Below the pieces are notes generated by a model. That model saw only the letters and a list, made by a program, of their open reading frames with translations, was not told where the DNA came from and ran no database searches. The position numbers and the translations under genes were made by a program. From Mucilaginibacter sp. L3T2-6 (lineage in GTDB: Bacteria > Bacteroidota > Bacteroidia > Sphingobacteriales > Sphingobacteriaceae), in the NCBI RefSeq assembly GCF_030519355.1, contig NZ_JAUMKC010000009.1:124001-188000 (forward strand): 64,000 bases of DNA, written 5' to 3'. How positions within the stretch are numbered: the first letter of the stretch is position 1; each line of letters begins with the position of its first letter. Below are positions 45,741 to 54,671 of this stretch, piece by piece.

Positions 45741-45770
45741 CAAACAAAAAGGGCTGCCTAATGGCAACCC
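45741..45770 (-). terminator. trp attenuator terminator
   Basis: On the minus strand GGGTTGCC (45770-45763), a 4-nt loop ATTA and GGCAGCCC (45758-45751) form an 8-bp stem with one G-U pair, followed by TTTTTGTTTG. The hairpin lies 41 nt after the leader peptide stop and before trpD. Confidence 0.88.
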
Positions 45771-45811
45771 TTCTGATATGTTGAAAAAACAAAAATGGAA
45801 TTGCCTCACGA

Positions 45812-45853
45812 TTACTCGTTAAGCCACCACCAATTGTTGTTTAATACTTTCAT
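45812..45853 (-). CDS. trp operon leader peptide
   Basis: A 13-codon frame encodes MKVLNNNWWWLNE before TAA. The three consecutive Trp codons are at 45832-45824. It is followed by GGCAATTC (45805-45798), which can pair over 8 bp with the 5' arm of the terminator GGGTTGCC as an antiterminator. A ribosome at the leader stop would cover GGCAATTC and let the terminator form; stalling at Trp codons would leave it free. This is classic ribosome-mediated attenuation, inferred from layout. Confidence 0.88.
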   Translation of the reverse strand: MKVLNNNWWWLNE

Positions 45854-45868
45854 TATTGTTATGCGTTA

Positions 45869-45899
45869 CAAATATGGAAATTGTTTTTACTAAAAGCAA
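45869..45899 (-). promoter_or_regulatory. Promoter of the trp leader
   Basis: On the minus strand TTG (45899-45897) is 20 bp from CATATTTG (45876-45869), one mismatch from TAnnTTTG. Transcription would start near 45862, about 10 nt before the leader ATG. Confidence 0.65.
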
Positions 45900-45944
45900 G
45901 CAGAATGATATTTTTACGGAAACAGAAATGGCAGGGAACTTGTA

Positions 45945-46919
45945 ATGGCCAAAAAAGAACGTAAAATAAACCCGGAAGACGACTTAGGCTTTGGGCCGCA
46001 GCCGGTTATAAAAAATCAACCGCTGATGAACAAGGATGGCTCGCCCAACGTGCGCAGGGTGGGTTTATCTTTTTTTAGTACGGCTAATAACTATCACACG
46101 CTCATCACCATGAGCTGGGCAAAATTCTGGGTAGTTATTTTAAGCGGATACCTGGTTGTTAATATCGTTTTTGCCTTTATCTATACCGCACTTGGTCCGG
46201 GTACATTGGATGGTACCGAGTCGCATACCTGGTTCGGACATTTTATGGATGCGTTTTTCTTCTCGGCGCAAACCATGTCGACAGTAGGGTATGGGCATAT
46301 CAGCCCGAAGGGGATGACGGCAAACAGCGTAGCAGCGTTTGAGTCGATGCTCGGCTTATTGGCATTTGCATTGGCAACCGGCCTGCTGTATGGACGGTTC
46401 TCAAGGCCGTCGGCGCAAATTATTTACAGCAAAAACATTCTTATAGCGCCTTATGCGCCGACAGGGAAGGCCGTGATGCTGCGTTTGGCCAACCATCGCC
46501 GCAACATGCTTATCGATCTGGAGATCGAGATTGTTTTCTCTTATAACGAGGTCGTCGACGGCAAAACTGTGCGCAGGTTCTACCCGCTGGAGCTTGAGCG
46601 CAGAAAAGTTAGTGTACTTACACTTAACTGGACGGTGGTACATCCGCTTGATGAGAATAGTCCGCTTAGCGATATGACTAAACAGGACCTTATAGATTCC
46701 GAAGCAGGCTTTGCAATTTTGCTGCGGGCTTTTGATGATACCTTCTCACAAACCGTTCATTCGCGCACGCAATACCAGGCACACGAGATAATATGGGGCG
46801 CCAAATTTACACCCGTATTTAACCGGGACGAAGACGGAAGGATAGCTCTGGATCTGAGTAAGATAAGCGATCATGAGCCGTTTGCGCTGGAAGATGAAAC
46901 GGTAAAGGCTAAGGGCTAA
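45945..46919 (+). CDS. Inward-rectifier potassium channel, KirBac type
   Basis: A 324-residue inner-membrane channel. Two transmembrane helices (about 61-82 and 130-150) flank a pore with selectivity filter TVGYG (113-117). The cytoplasmic C-terminal domain (about 155-310) is the Kir immunoglobulin-like fold with MLRLANHRRNMLIDLEI. It lies opposite the trp leader. The last codons and the stop come from a tandem 7-bp repeat array. Confidence 0.93.
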   Translation: MAKKERKINPEDDLGFGPQPVIKNQPLMNKDGSPNVRRVGLSFFSTANNYHTLITMSWAKFWVVILSGYLVVNIVFAFIYTALGPGTLDGTESHTWFGHFMDAFFFSAQTMSTVGYGHISPKGMTANSVAAFESMLGLLAFALATGLLYGRFSRPSAQIIYSKNILIAPYAPTGKAVMLRLANHRRNMLIDLEIEIVFSYNEVVDGKTVRRFYPLELERRKVSVLTLNWTVVHPLDENSPLSDMTKQDLIDSEAGFAILLRAFDDTFSQTVHSRTQYQAHEIIWGAKFTPVFNRDEDGRIALDLSKISDHEPFALEDETVKAKG

Positions 46920-46935
46920 GGGCTAAGGGCTAAGG
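46907..46935. repeat. Four tandem GGCTAAG units spanning two stop codons
   Basis: GGCTAAG occurs four times in succession at 46907, 46914, 46921 and 46928, plus a final G. The TAA of the Kir channel gene (46917-46919) and the minus-strand TAG of the next gene (46930-46932) both lie inside the array. There is no opposing arm nearby. Confidence 0.9.
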
Positions 46936-48096
46936 AACCGAACAGTAGTCACCTTTTCCTTCGTTTAAGAGCAAATCGGCCTGTTTCGGCAGGCTGAAAT
47001 AAAATTTTGCGCCCTTATTCAATTCTCCCGTGGCCCAAACCTCCCCGCCATGTTTATTAATGATCCGCTTTACCAGGGCGAGGCCGATGCCGGTACCGTC
47101 AAACTCCGCCTTTGAATGCAGCCGCTGGAATATGCCAAATAGCTTACCAGCGTGTTCATTATTGAAACCTACCCCATTATCCGCAACCACATAAATAAAG
47201 TACGCATCATTTTGCTCGGAATAAATCATCACAACAGGACTATCAGATTTTGATGAGTATTTGATTGCGTTTGACAGCAAATTTATCGCCACCCGGTATA
47301 AAAGCGCCCGGTCTGCATTTGCTGTGGGCAGGGGTTGTATATCTATCCTTGCATTATGCGTTGTAATTGAATTTATTTCTGTAAGCGCCGAATTAAATAG
47401 CTCGTTCATATCAACCCCGGTTTTAACGGTATCTTTTCTTCCAAGCCTTGAAAATTCCAACAGGTCATTGATCATTACACCCATCCCCTTTGCATTTTCC
47501 TGGATAACGCTAAGCAAACGTTTCCCCTCGGCATTCAGGTCGGCGCTATGGTCCTCTTCCAGCATTTGGGCAAAGCCATTGATTGCCCGGAGCGGGGCCT
47601 TTAGGTCATGCGATACGGAATAACTGAAACTTTCCAGCTCCCGGTTTACGGCTTTAAGTTCGGCGTTGCTTTTTTGCAGGTCCTGGTTTACACGGAAAAG
47701 AGCCAGCTCCTGCTGATGTTTTTCGATAAAAAATTTTACTTTGTTTATCAGTACCTCAGGTTGAAAAGGCTTGGTGATAAAACTGAAGGCGCCTTTTTCA
47801 TAACCTTTGAAAATATTGAGGTTATCCGTGTATACCGCGGATATGAAAATAATGGGAAGGGATGCGGTCTTTTTATGCTGTCTTAAAATCTCGGCCAGTT
47901 CGTAACCATCCATTTCCGGCATTTGAATATCGAGTAAAGCCAGGGCAAAGTCATAGTTCAAGGTTGCGCGGAGCGCTTCGTTACCACTATCGGCGGTAAC
48001 CAGCTCTACATCCAGGTCTGCCAGCACTGCCGACAACACCAGTATATTTTCGGGCTTATCATCAACGATCAGTATTTTGGGAGTGATTTCAAACAT
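46930..48096 (-). CDS. Response regulator-histidine kinase fusion
   Basis: A 388-residue soluble protein. The N-terminal receiver (1-120) has Asp56 in LALLDIQMPEMDG. A short coiled-coil linker (120-155) leads to a HisKA domain with His163 in YSVSHDLKAPLRA and an ATPase domain (N box NLLSNAIKYS, DNGVGF, GTGIGLALV). This receiver-first architecture resembles phytochrome-less bacterial proteins that relay signals from another kinase. All key residues are present. Confidence 0.94.
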   Translation of the reverse strand: MFEITPKILIVDDKPENILVLSAVLADLDVELVTADSGNEALRATLNYDFALALLDIQMPEMDGYELAEILRQHKKTASLPIIFISAVYTDNLNIFKGYEKGAFSFITKPFQPEVLINKVKFFIEKHQQELALFRVNQDLQKSNAELKAVNRELESFSYSVSHDLKAPLRAINGFAQMLEEDHSADLNAEGKRLLSVIQENAKGMGVMINDLLEFSRLGRKDTVKTGVDMNELFNSALTEINSITTHNARIDIQPLPTANADRALLYRVAINLLSNAIKYSSKSDSPVVMIYSEQNDAYFIYVVADNGVGFNNEHAGKLFGIFQRLHSKAEFDGTGIGLALVKRIINKHGGEVWATGELNKGAKFYFSLPKQADLLLNEGKGDYCSVP

Positions 48097-48359
48097 GGTT
48101 TAGGTTAAAATCTGAAAGATATATCAGCAATATATAAACTGCTGCGGATAATTGAAAAAATCGATTAATAATTTATTCCTGAACGTTGGGTGTTTAAATT
48201 AATAGTTTGTAAATATTAATCAAAAGTAAAAATTATTCATATATATCGAGCAGAAGCCCTCAAAAAAATAAAAGGGCTTTAGCCGCGGCGTTTGAACTTC
48301 CCAAAGCTAAAAACCCGGTACGAAACTATATGCTCAACAAATAGCGTATGGGCGAAAAT

Positions 48360-49604
48360 CTATTTAAACCCGAATACCAGCGGTAATATAAAAGTCACCA
48401 GGATTGTCCATGCAAAATAAACAGGCAGATAAAACGCAATTGATCTTCTTACGCCGGATAAGTCCTTTTTTCGTGTTACTGCTTTAAAAAGATTAGTGGT
48501 TACCAGCAGGAGATTGACTAAAATTAAAATATTGCCACCAAGTACCGTTACTCTATTAGGCGTAAAACCCCACTCAGAAATCCGGAAGACAATGGCAGAA
48601 AGTGCCACACCGTTAACAACTATGGTCACTATCGAGAGCAGTAAAAGTATCCATGTCTCCGCATAGCTTTTGTCTGTTTTAGAAACCCCGGCAATTGAAA
48701 AGAAAATTATGGCCATTACGCCAACCAGCAAAGCATTGAAAATCATCAGGAATTCCCTGTTGTTATAAGGGTCTTTACCTGAATAAATTATGGCTATAAG
48801 GTAAGCCAGCAGCATAACCAAAACCAGCGGGCTGAATATTTTCGCAATAACCGGCGAGACTTTGCCTACCAGCTGCGGGTTGGTTTGCGTTAGGTAAGTG
48901 CCGACCACCGGCGCTGCTGCCAGCCCGAAGATCGCTATGTTCTTGAAATAAAAGTCCTTGATGTCCAACCCAATTAATGAAAAAAGGCCAACGGTTACAC
49001 CGCTCATAATAGCGCCCGCTAAGAGGATAAGAGTGCTCATTACTACCAGGTCGCCATTATATTTTAAAAAGCCAAGCCGCTTGTCTTCGTCGTTTTTTCT
49101 GCTTCCAACAAAAGCAAAACCCAATACCGACCATAAAAATAAAACCAAATGAATTGCTGATAAGTTCAGTGTGTCGCTTTTTTTATCGGCCGGGAACAGG
49201 TTAATGAATATTAAACCTGCCAGTGTTGTACACGCAACAAAAGCTATTTTACCGATAGATAATTTACTCTTCCAGCCAAAGTACGCGGTCAGTACCGGGA
49301 AAACGATAAAGCCGATATTCCTGGTATAAAAGTATTCTTCGTTGATATGGAAAATTGCAGGCAGCTTTGCTATAAGCCCGGCAAAAAGCGATGCCATAAT
49401 TACGAGCACCAATTCATTGGCTGTTCCCCAGTTAATTTCTTCATTTTCATAATTTAATCGTTCATGCCAGCAATCTGCAATGGCATTACCTTTTATTTCC
49501 GGGTACAGCGTAGCGAATGCTCGCTTAAACTGGCCTTTGTTTGTCCGGTACAGCTTTTCGAGTTGCCCCGGGTCGTTTAGTTGATGGAGAATTTCGTCTT
49601 TCAT
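48360..49604 (-). CDS. DUF4153-type integral membrane protein
   Basis: A 414-residue protein with about ten hydrophobic helices after a soluble N-terminal 80 residues (MKDEILHQLNDPGQLEKLYR). I recognise the DUF4153-type layout common in Bacteroidota; function is unknown. The start is set at 49604; a 69-residue upstream extension from 49811 is Arg/Cys-rich and overlaps the neighbouring gene. It follows the small membrane gene by 11 bp, forming an operon. Confidence 0.85.
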   Translation of the reverse strand: MKDEILHQLNDPGQLEKLYRTNKGQFKRAFATLYPEIKGNAIADCWHERLNYENEEINWGTANELVLVIMASLFAGLIAKLPAIFHINEEYFYTRNIGFIVFPVLTAYFGWKSKLSIGKIAFVACTTLAGLIFINLFPADKKSDTLNLSAIHLVLFLWSVLGFAFVGSRKNDEDKRLGFLKYNGDLVVMSTLILLAGAIMSGVTVGLFSLIGLDIKDFYFKNIAIFGLAAAPVVGTYLTQTNPQLVGKVSPVIAKIFSPLVLVMLLAYLIAIIYSGKDPYNNREFLMIFNALLVGVMAIIFFSIAGVSKTDKSYAETWILLLLSIVTIVVNGVALSAIVFRISEWGFTPNRVTVLGGNILILVNLLLVTTNLFKAVTRKKDLSGVRRSIAFYLPVYFAWTILVTFILPLVFGFK

Positions 49605-49615
49605 TTGGGTAGATA

Positions 49616-49957
49616 TTAATGCCAAAGTGTGCCTGCCAGTCCTAAAACAACACCGAGCCAAAGGGCTATTATATATCCGGTCAAACCCAGTATAACCCCT
49701 AATGCCTTTTTTATAGCGCCGCCGTAAGCAAAGAAATGATAAACGAAGAAATAGAATGCACCGCCGGCAGCGCCAGCTAAAGGCGTGATAATAAGCGGCC
49801 TCATCATCCATAATTTACCCCATTCAGGGCGTGGATAGTTTACTGAAAGCACAAAAGCTCCAATCACCAGTAGGGCAGTGCCCGAGCCAAATAACAGGCC
49901 CTTGATTAAGGCAGCCCGACTAACCGGCTGCGCCGTTAAATTGTTTGTGTGTGTCAT
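49616..49957 (-). CDS. Small integral membrane protein
   Basis: A 113-residue protein with three to four hydrophobic helices (GLLFGSGTALLVIGAFVLSV, PLAGAAGGAFYFFVYHFF, ALGVILGLTGYIIALWLGVVLG). I do not recognise a named family. It sits between a serine hydrolase gene (22 bp upstream) and the DUF4153 gene (11 bp downstream), all on the same strand, so they likely share a transcript. Confidence 0.8.
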   Translation of the reverse strand: MTHTNNLTAQPVSRAALIKGLLFGSGTALLVIGAFVLSVNYPRPEWGKLWMMRPLIITPLAGAAGGAFYFFVYHFFAYGGAIKKALGVILGLTGYIIALWLGVVLGLAGTLWH

Positions 49958-49979
49958 GATAATTAGTTCTTTATCGTAA

Positions 49980-51293
49980 TTAATTTTCTTTGGTAAATAC
50001 CTTTTCCCGGTCGTTTCTTATTAGTGTTAGTTGTTTTTTTGTTACGTCGAATTCAAGCGCAGGACCGGCTGGTTCGATTTTAAATTTGTTTTCCGCAACC
50101 GGCTCAAGGGGAATAGGGCTTTGACTGTTCATCTGAAGGAACAGCCTGTCAGTATCCCTGGTAATTGTGATCCTTACAGGCGCCGGAGGAGCGGTGTAAA
50201 CGCCTGTATACGTGTCAAGAACTTCGCGCGCAATAGCAATCGACTCGAACGCGGGGATGTTAAACGGTTTATCCCAATAGATATTAAAGATGCCATCCAT
50301 AATATCGCCAACAGGGTAAACCTTGGCGTTTGTGGCATAACAAACCGCCAGCTTTTCTTCGGGCAGGTAAACCAGCCACGACCCAAATCCATCCACACCG
50401 CCGGTGTGACCATAAAGTGTTTTACCGTTGTACGTAAAGGTGTCCATCCCCGATTTAAGCTGCATCATCCGGCTGAGACTTTCCTTCGATATCAGCTTCC
50501 GATCGAATAAGGCCTGAATGAACTTAGCCAGGTCGGACGGTGTAGACGTCAGCGAGCCTGAACCGAAAAGGATGCTTGTATGTGTTTCTGGCTGCAGTTC
50601 CCAATCGCGGCCTGATTTGTAGGAGAGGCTTTCGTTTTTATTAACGTCGATATTGTTATTCGAATAAGTGTCTTTTAACCCGATTTTAGTAGTGATTTTT
50701 TTCTTCAGCACCTCCTCGTATGATTTGCCGGTCACTTTTTCAATAATGCAACCTAAAATAATGTAGCCTGTATTGCTGTAGGCATATTTTTCGTCCGGCT
50801 CAAAATCGGGCGTGGTTTTGGCAATGATGCCTAACATTTCATCTTTGGTGATAGGCTGTGTTCTGGAGGGACGAAAATTCCGGTCCTGCACTATATCATG
50901 TATACCGGCGCGGTGTGCAAGGATGTTTTCAATTGTTATTTTCCCGGCGCCCGGCACCTGGGGAAAAAATTTGTTCAGCGTATCGGTCAGTTTTAGTTTT
51001 CCTTCTTCAGCAAGCTGAAAAACCATTGCCGCAGTAAACATTTTTGTTACGGAGCCGATGCGGAATTTTGTTGCAGCATCGATGGGCTTCTTCTCTGTTT
51101 CGCTGATATAGCTGTAGCCGATTGACCGCTGATAAATCGCTTTACCGTCTTTGGCCATATATAGGCTTCCCATCGCTTTCTTCTTTTCAATGAGCTTATC
51201 AAAAAACTGGTCAAGCTTTGCTTTGTCAAAAGTTTGTGCCCAGCCCGCACCGAATACAGTCAATAATAGCAATGTTGTGACAATTCTTTTCAT
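49980..51293 (-). CDS. Serine hydrolase, beta-lactamase/DD-peptidase-like
   Basis: A 437-residue exported protein (signal peptide MKRIVTTLLLLTVFGAGWAQ). Active-site motifs are SVTK (Ser81, Lys84), YSN (in KYAYSNTGY, about residue 173) and GHTGG near residue 300, as in class C beta-lactamase and esterase EstB-like enzymes. A C-terminal beta domain (about 355-437) follows. The start at 51293 is preferred to 51347, which would place residues before a normal signal peptide. The likely substrate is a peptide or ester, unknown. Confidence 0.92.
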   Translation of the reverse strand: MKRIVTTLLLLTVFGAGWAQTFDKAKLDQFFDKLIEKKKAMGSLYMAKDGKAIYQRSIGYSYISETEKKPIDAATKFRIGSVTKMFTAAMVFQLAEEGKLKLTDTLNKFFPQVPGAGKITIENILAHRAGIHDIVQDRNFRPSRTQPITKDEMLGIIAKTTPDFEPDEKYAYSNTGYIILGCIIEKVTGKSYEEVLKKKITTKIGLKDTYSNNNIDVNKNESLSYKSGRDWELQPETHTSILFGSGSLTSTPSDLAKFIQALFDRKLISKESLSRMMQLKSGMDTFTYNGKTLYGHTGGVDGFGSWLVYLPEEKLAVCYATNAKVYPVGDIMDGIFNIYWDKPFNIPAFESIAIAREVLDTYTGVYTAPPAPVRITITRDTDRLFLQMNSQSPIPLEPVAENKFKIEPAGPALEFDVTKKQLTLIRNDREKVFTKEN

Positions 51294-51497
51294 AATTACA
51301 AAAGTACTTTGTTTTACAAAGTTAAATAAAACAACTTTGAATTTCAAAGTGTTTCACGCGGATTTAATGTTGTGAGATATTTACCGGCTGACAATCAACG
51401 TATTAAAATGTAAATTGCATTGCAAAACGCTCATCGTGATGATGTGAGAAATTAGGCGCCTCAACGAATTTTGTTTTTGAAATGGACATATACAGGT

Positions 51498-52070
51498 TTA
51501 TTCCACCCTGCTGATGCTATAAATTTTTACCGGATTAACAAGGTATTGGGAGGTGTCCTTTTGAGACTGGATTTTCCGGACAATATCCATACCATTAGTT
51601 ACCTTGCCAAACGCGGCAAAGCCCTGCCCATCAGGATTTCTGGCGCCGCCATAATCCAAGGCTGGCTGATCGTTTATACAGATAAAGAATTCGCTGGTGG
51701 CAGAGTTGGGCCCGCTGCGCGCCATGGATAGTGTGCCGTTTTTGTGCCGTAGGCCGGTTTGTTTGGTAGTTTCAATCTTAATGCTGTCGAGGGTCTGCTT
51801 GTCAGGTACGTTGCCGCCCTGTATTACTTGAATTTTTACTTTACGGTTCGCTTCATTGGCGGGTGTGCAGACCCTGAAAAAACTACTTCCGTCGTACAAC
51901 TTCTTATCTACATACTGCATAAAGTTCGCTACAGTGCCAGGCGCTTTAGCAGGGTAGAGTTCAATACCGATATTTCCCAATGTTGTTTTGATAACACATT
52001 GTATGGGCGCCTGGGCAAAGGCGGTGTATGAAATAGCTATTGAAAGACAGACTAAGAATATTTTTTTCAT
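51498..52070 (-). CDS. Exported cyclophilin-type peptidyl-prolyl isomerase
   Basis: A 190-residue protein with signal peptide MKKIFLVCLSIAISYTAFAQ. The cyclophilin core is visible: IKTTLGNIGIELYP, FFRVC, VIQGGNVP, GTLSMARSGPNSATSEFFI (motif read across adjacent residues) and FGKVTNGMDIVRKI. It is predicted to fold proteins in the periplasm. It is separated by 204 bp from the serine hydrolase gene. Confidence 0.93.
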   Translation of the reverse strand: MKKIFLVCLSIAISYTAFAQAPIQCVIKTTLGNIGIELYPAKAPGTVANFMQYVDKKLYDGSSFFRVCTPANEANRKVKIQVIQGGNVPDKQTLDSIKIETTKQTGLRHKNGTLSMARSGPNSATSEFFICINDQPALDYGGARNPDGQGFAAFGKVTNGMDIVRKIQSQKDTSQYLVNPVKIYSISRVE

Positions 52071-52159
52071 GTGCGCGTCTTAAATATCAGGAAAGTTACC
52101 GCTTTTGGTTCATATCAAAAAACTCAAACTTACTCATATCATGGAGGCTGCAGGATGGC

Positions 52160-53041
52160 TTAAATATCTTTTAATGGATCAGCCTGGTGCGCATTGTTTC
52201 TTCCCGACAAGGTAACGCCTGCACTAGCAATAATAACCAATCCTACTGCAAGCCATTCGTGGAAAGACAGGTGTTCTTGCAGGAAAATCAAACCTGAAAA
52301 TGCCGCTACGGCAGGTTCAAGGCTCATTAAAATACTAAATGTTTTTGCCGGGATTCTACGCAGCGCCTGCATTTCGAGTGTGAAAGGAATGGCGCTTGAT
52401 AGCAGTGCTAACACAATTGCGGGCAATATCATCGTTGGTTTGAAATTTATTAATAAACCATTTCCGATAGCGACCGGCAAAACCAGGATAGCCGCAAAAA
52501 TCATCCCGATGGTCACAGCTTTTCCACTATCCATTATCTGGGATATGCGCCCGCCCAGCACGATATATGCAGCCCAGAGTGCGCCTGCCAGCAAGGCTAA
52601 AAGCACACCCGTAATGTCTAAACCCTTGTTGCTCCACGGCGCAATCAGTGCTATGCCTGCGGCCGCAAGCAGTACCCATAAAAAGTCGGCAATACGTTTT
52701 GAACCTGTAAGAGCGAGGACGAGTGGCCCTATAAATTCTATGGCGACACCCAGGCCGAGCGGTATTCGGGCTATCGCCATATAAAAAATAGTATTCATTG
52801 TTCCCAAGGTTAAGCCGTACAATGCCACCAGTTGCCATTGCGCGCGCGACAGACTGCGCAATTTAGGCCGGTTAAAGAGCACCAGGATAATAGCTGACAA
52901 AACAATTCTTAACGAAGATGTTGCCGCTGCACCTAGTACCGGGAATATACCTTTTGCAATGGCGGCGCCACCCTGAAAGCTTGAGATCGCTAACAACACC
53001 ATCACTACAGCCGGAAATCTGATCCCTTTTTTGTTCTTCAT
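52160..53041 (-). CDS. EamA-family transporter (RhtA-like exporter)
   Basis: A 293-residue inner-membrane protein with ten hydrophobic helices in two EamA halves (VMVLLAISSFQGGAAIAKGIF; LALLAGALWAAYIVLGG). It resembles RhtA-type exporters of threonine and homoserine, but substrate is not determined by sequence. The ATG at 53041 (MKNKKGIRFP) is used rather than 53095, which adds 18 residues without family similarity. Confidence 0.9.
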   Translation of the reverse strand: MKNKKGIRFPAVVMVLLAISSFQGGAAIAKGIFPVLGAAATSSLRIVLSAIILVLFNRPKLRSLSRAQWQLVALYGLTLGTMNTIFYMAIARIPLGLGVAIEFIGPLVLALTGSKRIADFLWVLLAAAGIALIAPWSNKGLDITGVLLALLAGALWAAYIVLGGRISQIMDSGKAVTIGMIFAAILVLPVAIGNGLLINFKPTMILPAIVLALLSSAIPFTLEMQALRRIPAKTFSILMSLEPAVAAFSGLIFLQEHLSFHEWLAVGLVIIASAGVTLSGRNNAHQADPLKDI

Positions 53042-53159
53042 TTTCCAAAGTATTTTATTGCGGAAAATAATGATTTGGAACATACCGGATGTCAATTAAA
53101 AGTAAGTTCCATTGAACAAAGCGGGTCGCTTTTTTTTGGCTTTTCCTTTTAACTGTTCA

Positions 53160-53483
53160 TTATCTGTTATATTTTTCTCGTATTTGGTAAAGTCCGCGAT
53201 CCATTGTTACGCCCCATTCCTTAAGCTTTTCAGTAAGATTTATTCCAAGCCGCTGATAATCTGCCTGCACGGCAGCTTTGGCGCGCTCAACGGCTTGGGC
53301 GTTTTCCCATGTAGCCACGGTGATAACAACCACGTTACCCTGTTCATCTGTCCCTTCGTAATGCATGTTTTCTATTAGTCCCGGCTGTTTCTCCAGGAAT
53401 GAAGTGTTATAGTCTAAGCGTTCCATAACTTGCGGTATGGAATTTTTCGGGATGACGATTTTGTCGATAAATACTTGTCTCAT
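53160..53483 (-). CDS. Antibiotic biosynthesis monooxygenase (ABM)-like protein
   Basis: A 107-residue ferredoxin-like protein, MRQVFIDKIVIPKNSIPQVMERL, with the ABM-type core (EKQPGLIENMHYEGTDEQG, VVITVATWENAQAVERAKAAV). ABM proteins act as quinol monooxygenases or heme-degrading or stress proteins. It is the last gene of a three-gene operon (membrane protein, NAD(P)-binding protein, ABM) that diverges from a MarR regulator. Confidence 0.88.
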   Translation of the reverse strand: MRQVFIDKIVIPKNSIPQVMERLDYNTSFLEKQPGLIENMHYEGTDEQGNVVVITVATWENAQAVERAKAAVQADYQRLGINLTEKLKEWGVTMDRGLYQIREKYNR

Positions 53484-53505
53484 GATTTTGATATTTTAAC
53501 GTGAT

Positions 53506-54177
53506 TTAATAACCGATTTCAACCGTCGTCCGGCGGACTTTGGCATCATCTATATGATTCATGATAAAATGGGCGACATCAGCCCTGGAAATTTTAAGCC
53601 CATTAGGAAGGAATTGATTGATGGCTATGCGGTAGCTGCCTGTTTCTTTTCCGTCGGTTAACTGAGGCGGCCGGATGACCGTATAGTTAATGGAACTTTG
53701 CTTAACGATATCTTCCATTCTTAATAAGTCGCTGTACATGTGTTTAAGCAGCTTCTGAAGAACGAAGCGGGCGATGAAACGCACATAAAAGGGAAGTACC
53801 GGTCTGATCTCGACTGCTGATGCGGAGATAAAAAAGGCATGAGTAGTTAACGCGGTGCCTAATCCCTTTACAATAAGTTGAGCACTGTCTGAATATAGGG
53901 TTGTTGGTTCATCGTTCAGCAGACCGCCGCTAACACCTACGGCAGAAATCACGGCATCCTTGTTTGCAAGATGCGGAATTATCTGTTCGGGATAGCTGAT
54001 ATCACCCTGTACTATATTAAGATTGGAATGATGCATAGCAAGTTTGGCCGGTGTCCGCAATATTGCTGTAACGTAACAACCCGCTTGCAGTGCTGCCCGG
54101 ATACATTGTTTCCCAATGCCTCCGTTGCCGCCAATAACCAAGACCCGGCGACCGGTTAAATTTTCAGGGATTTTCAT
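53506..54177 (-). CDS. NAD(P)-binding oxidoreductase, atypical SDR
   Basis: A 223-residue protein with a nucleotide-binding loop VLVIGGNGGIGKQC (about residues 13-26) and a fold typical of NAD(P)H-binding atypical short-chain reductases. It includes NIVQGDISYPEQ and TVIRPPQLTDG. Substrate is unknown. The ATG at 54177 is preferred to 54204. Gaps of 7 bp upstream and 22 bp downstream show an operon. Confidence 0.88.
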   Translation of the reverse strand: MKIPENLTGRRVLVIGGNGGIGKQCIRAALQAGCYVTAILRTPAKLAMHHSNLNIVQGDISYPEQIIPHLANKDAVISAVGVSGGLLNDEPTTLYSDSAQLIVKGLGTALTTHAFFISASAVEIRPVLPFYVRFIARFVLQKLLKHMYSDLLRMEDIVKQSSINYTVIRPPQLTDGKETGSYRIAINQFLPNGLKISRADVAHFIMNHIDDAKVRRTTVEIGY

Positions 54178-54184
54178 GGTGTGG

Positions 54185-54658
54185 TTAATTGAATTTGAAG
54201 ACACTTAATAAGATAATGAAAAAGAAGATGGTGAAAGCAGCTATGAAATAACGCTCCAGGAAAGCCCTGGCGCCTGTGATGACAGCCGGCGAGCCGGATT
54301 CTGTAAGAACGATAGCTTTTCGAAGCTTCAGGCCACGCCTGCGGGCCAATAAGTTGATGACTATCAGTACGATCACCAGGCCGAATTTTACCCGGAACCA
54401 CAACTGTTCTCCAAAAACGCCGTGGGTTACGGCCATCATCCCAATGCCGGTTAAAATTAGCAATGCTGCACCAATGCCGGTAATACGGCCAAATTTGCCG
54501 GAGACCGTCAGCAAATTAACCGACCGTTCCGTCTCTGTATTGTACTGTCGCCAGAAGGCACGGTAAATCATGCTATCCACAACGATAGTGCCCGCCATTA
54601 AAACAAGCCCGGTGAGGTGCAGGGCCAAAAAAGTTTGGAGTAATGTGTAGGGATTCAT
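54185..54658 (-). CDS. Four-helix membrane protein, first gene of MarR-divergent operon
   Basis: A 157-residue integral membrane protein with four predicted helices (LLQTFLALHLTGLVLMAGTI, GIGAALLILTGIGMMAV, VKFGLVIVLIVINLLA, YFIAAFTIFFFIILLSV). I recognise only a general DUF2269/CopD-like layout. The start at 54658 (MNPYTLLQTF) is used; the frame from 54703 runs into the operator repeat. Confidence 0.8.
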   Translation of the reverse strand: MNPYTLLQTFLALHLTGLVLMAGTIVVDSMIYRAFWRQYNTETERSVNLLTVSGKFGRITGIGAALLILTGIGMMAVTHGVFGEQLWFRVKFGLVIVLIVINLLARRRGLKLRKAIVLTESGSPAVITGARAFLERYFIAAFTIFFFIILLSVFKFN

Positions 54659-54671
54659 TTTAAAGAAATTT

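Noticed and set aside
48254..48279. AAGCCCT/AGGGCTT hairpin as a terminator
   Set aside because: The stem is only 7 bp with a 12-nt loop and no T run on either exit side, so a terminator call is not justified.
52194..52784. 196-codon plus-strand frame opposite the EamA transporter
   Set aside because: It is a shadow of a well-supported membrane protein gene; its Ala/Ser-rich sequence reflects the antisense of hydrophobic codons.
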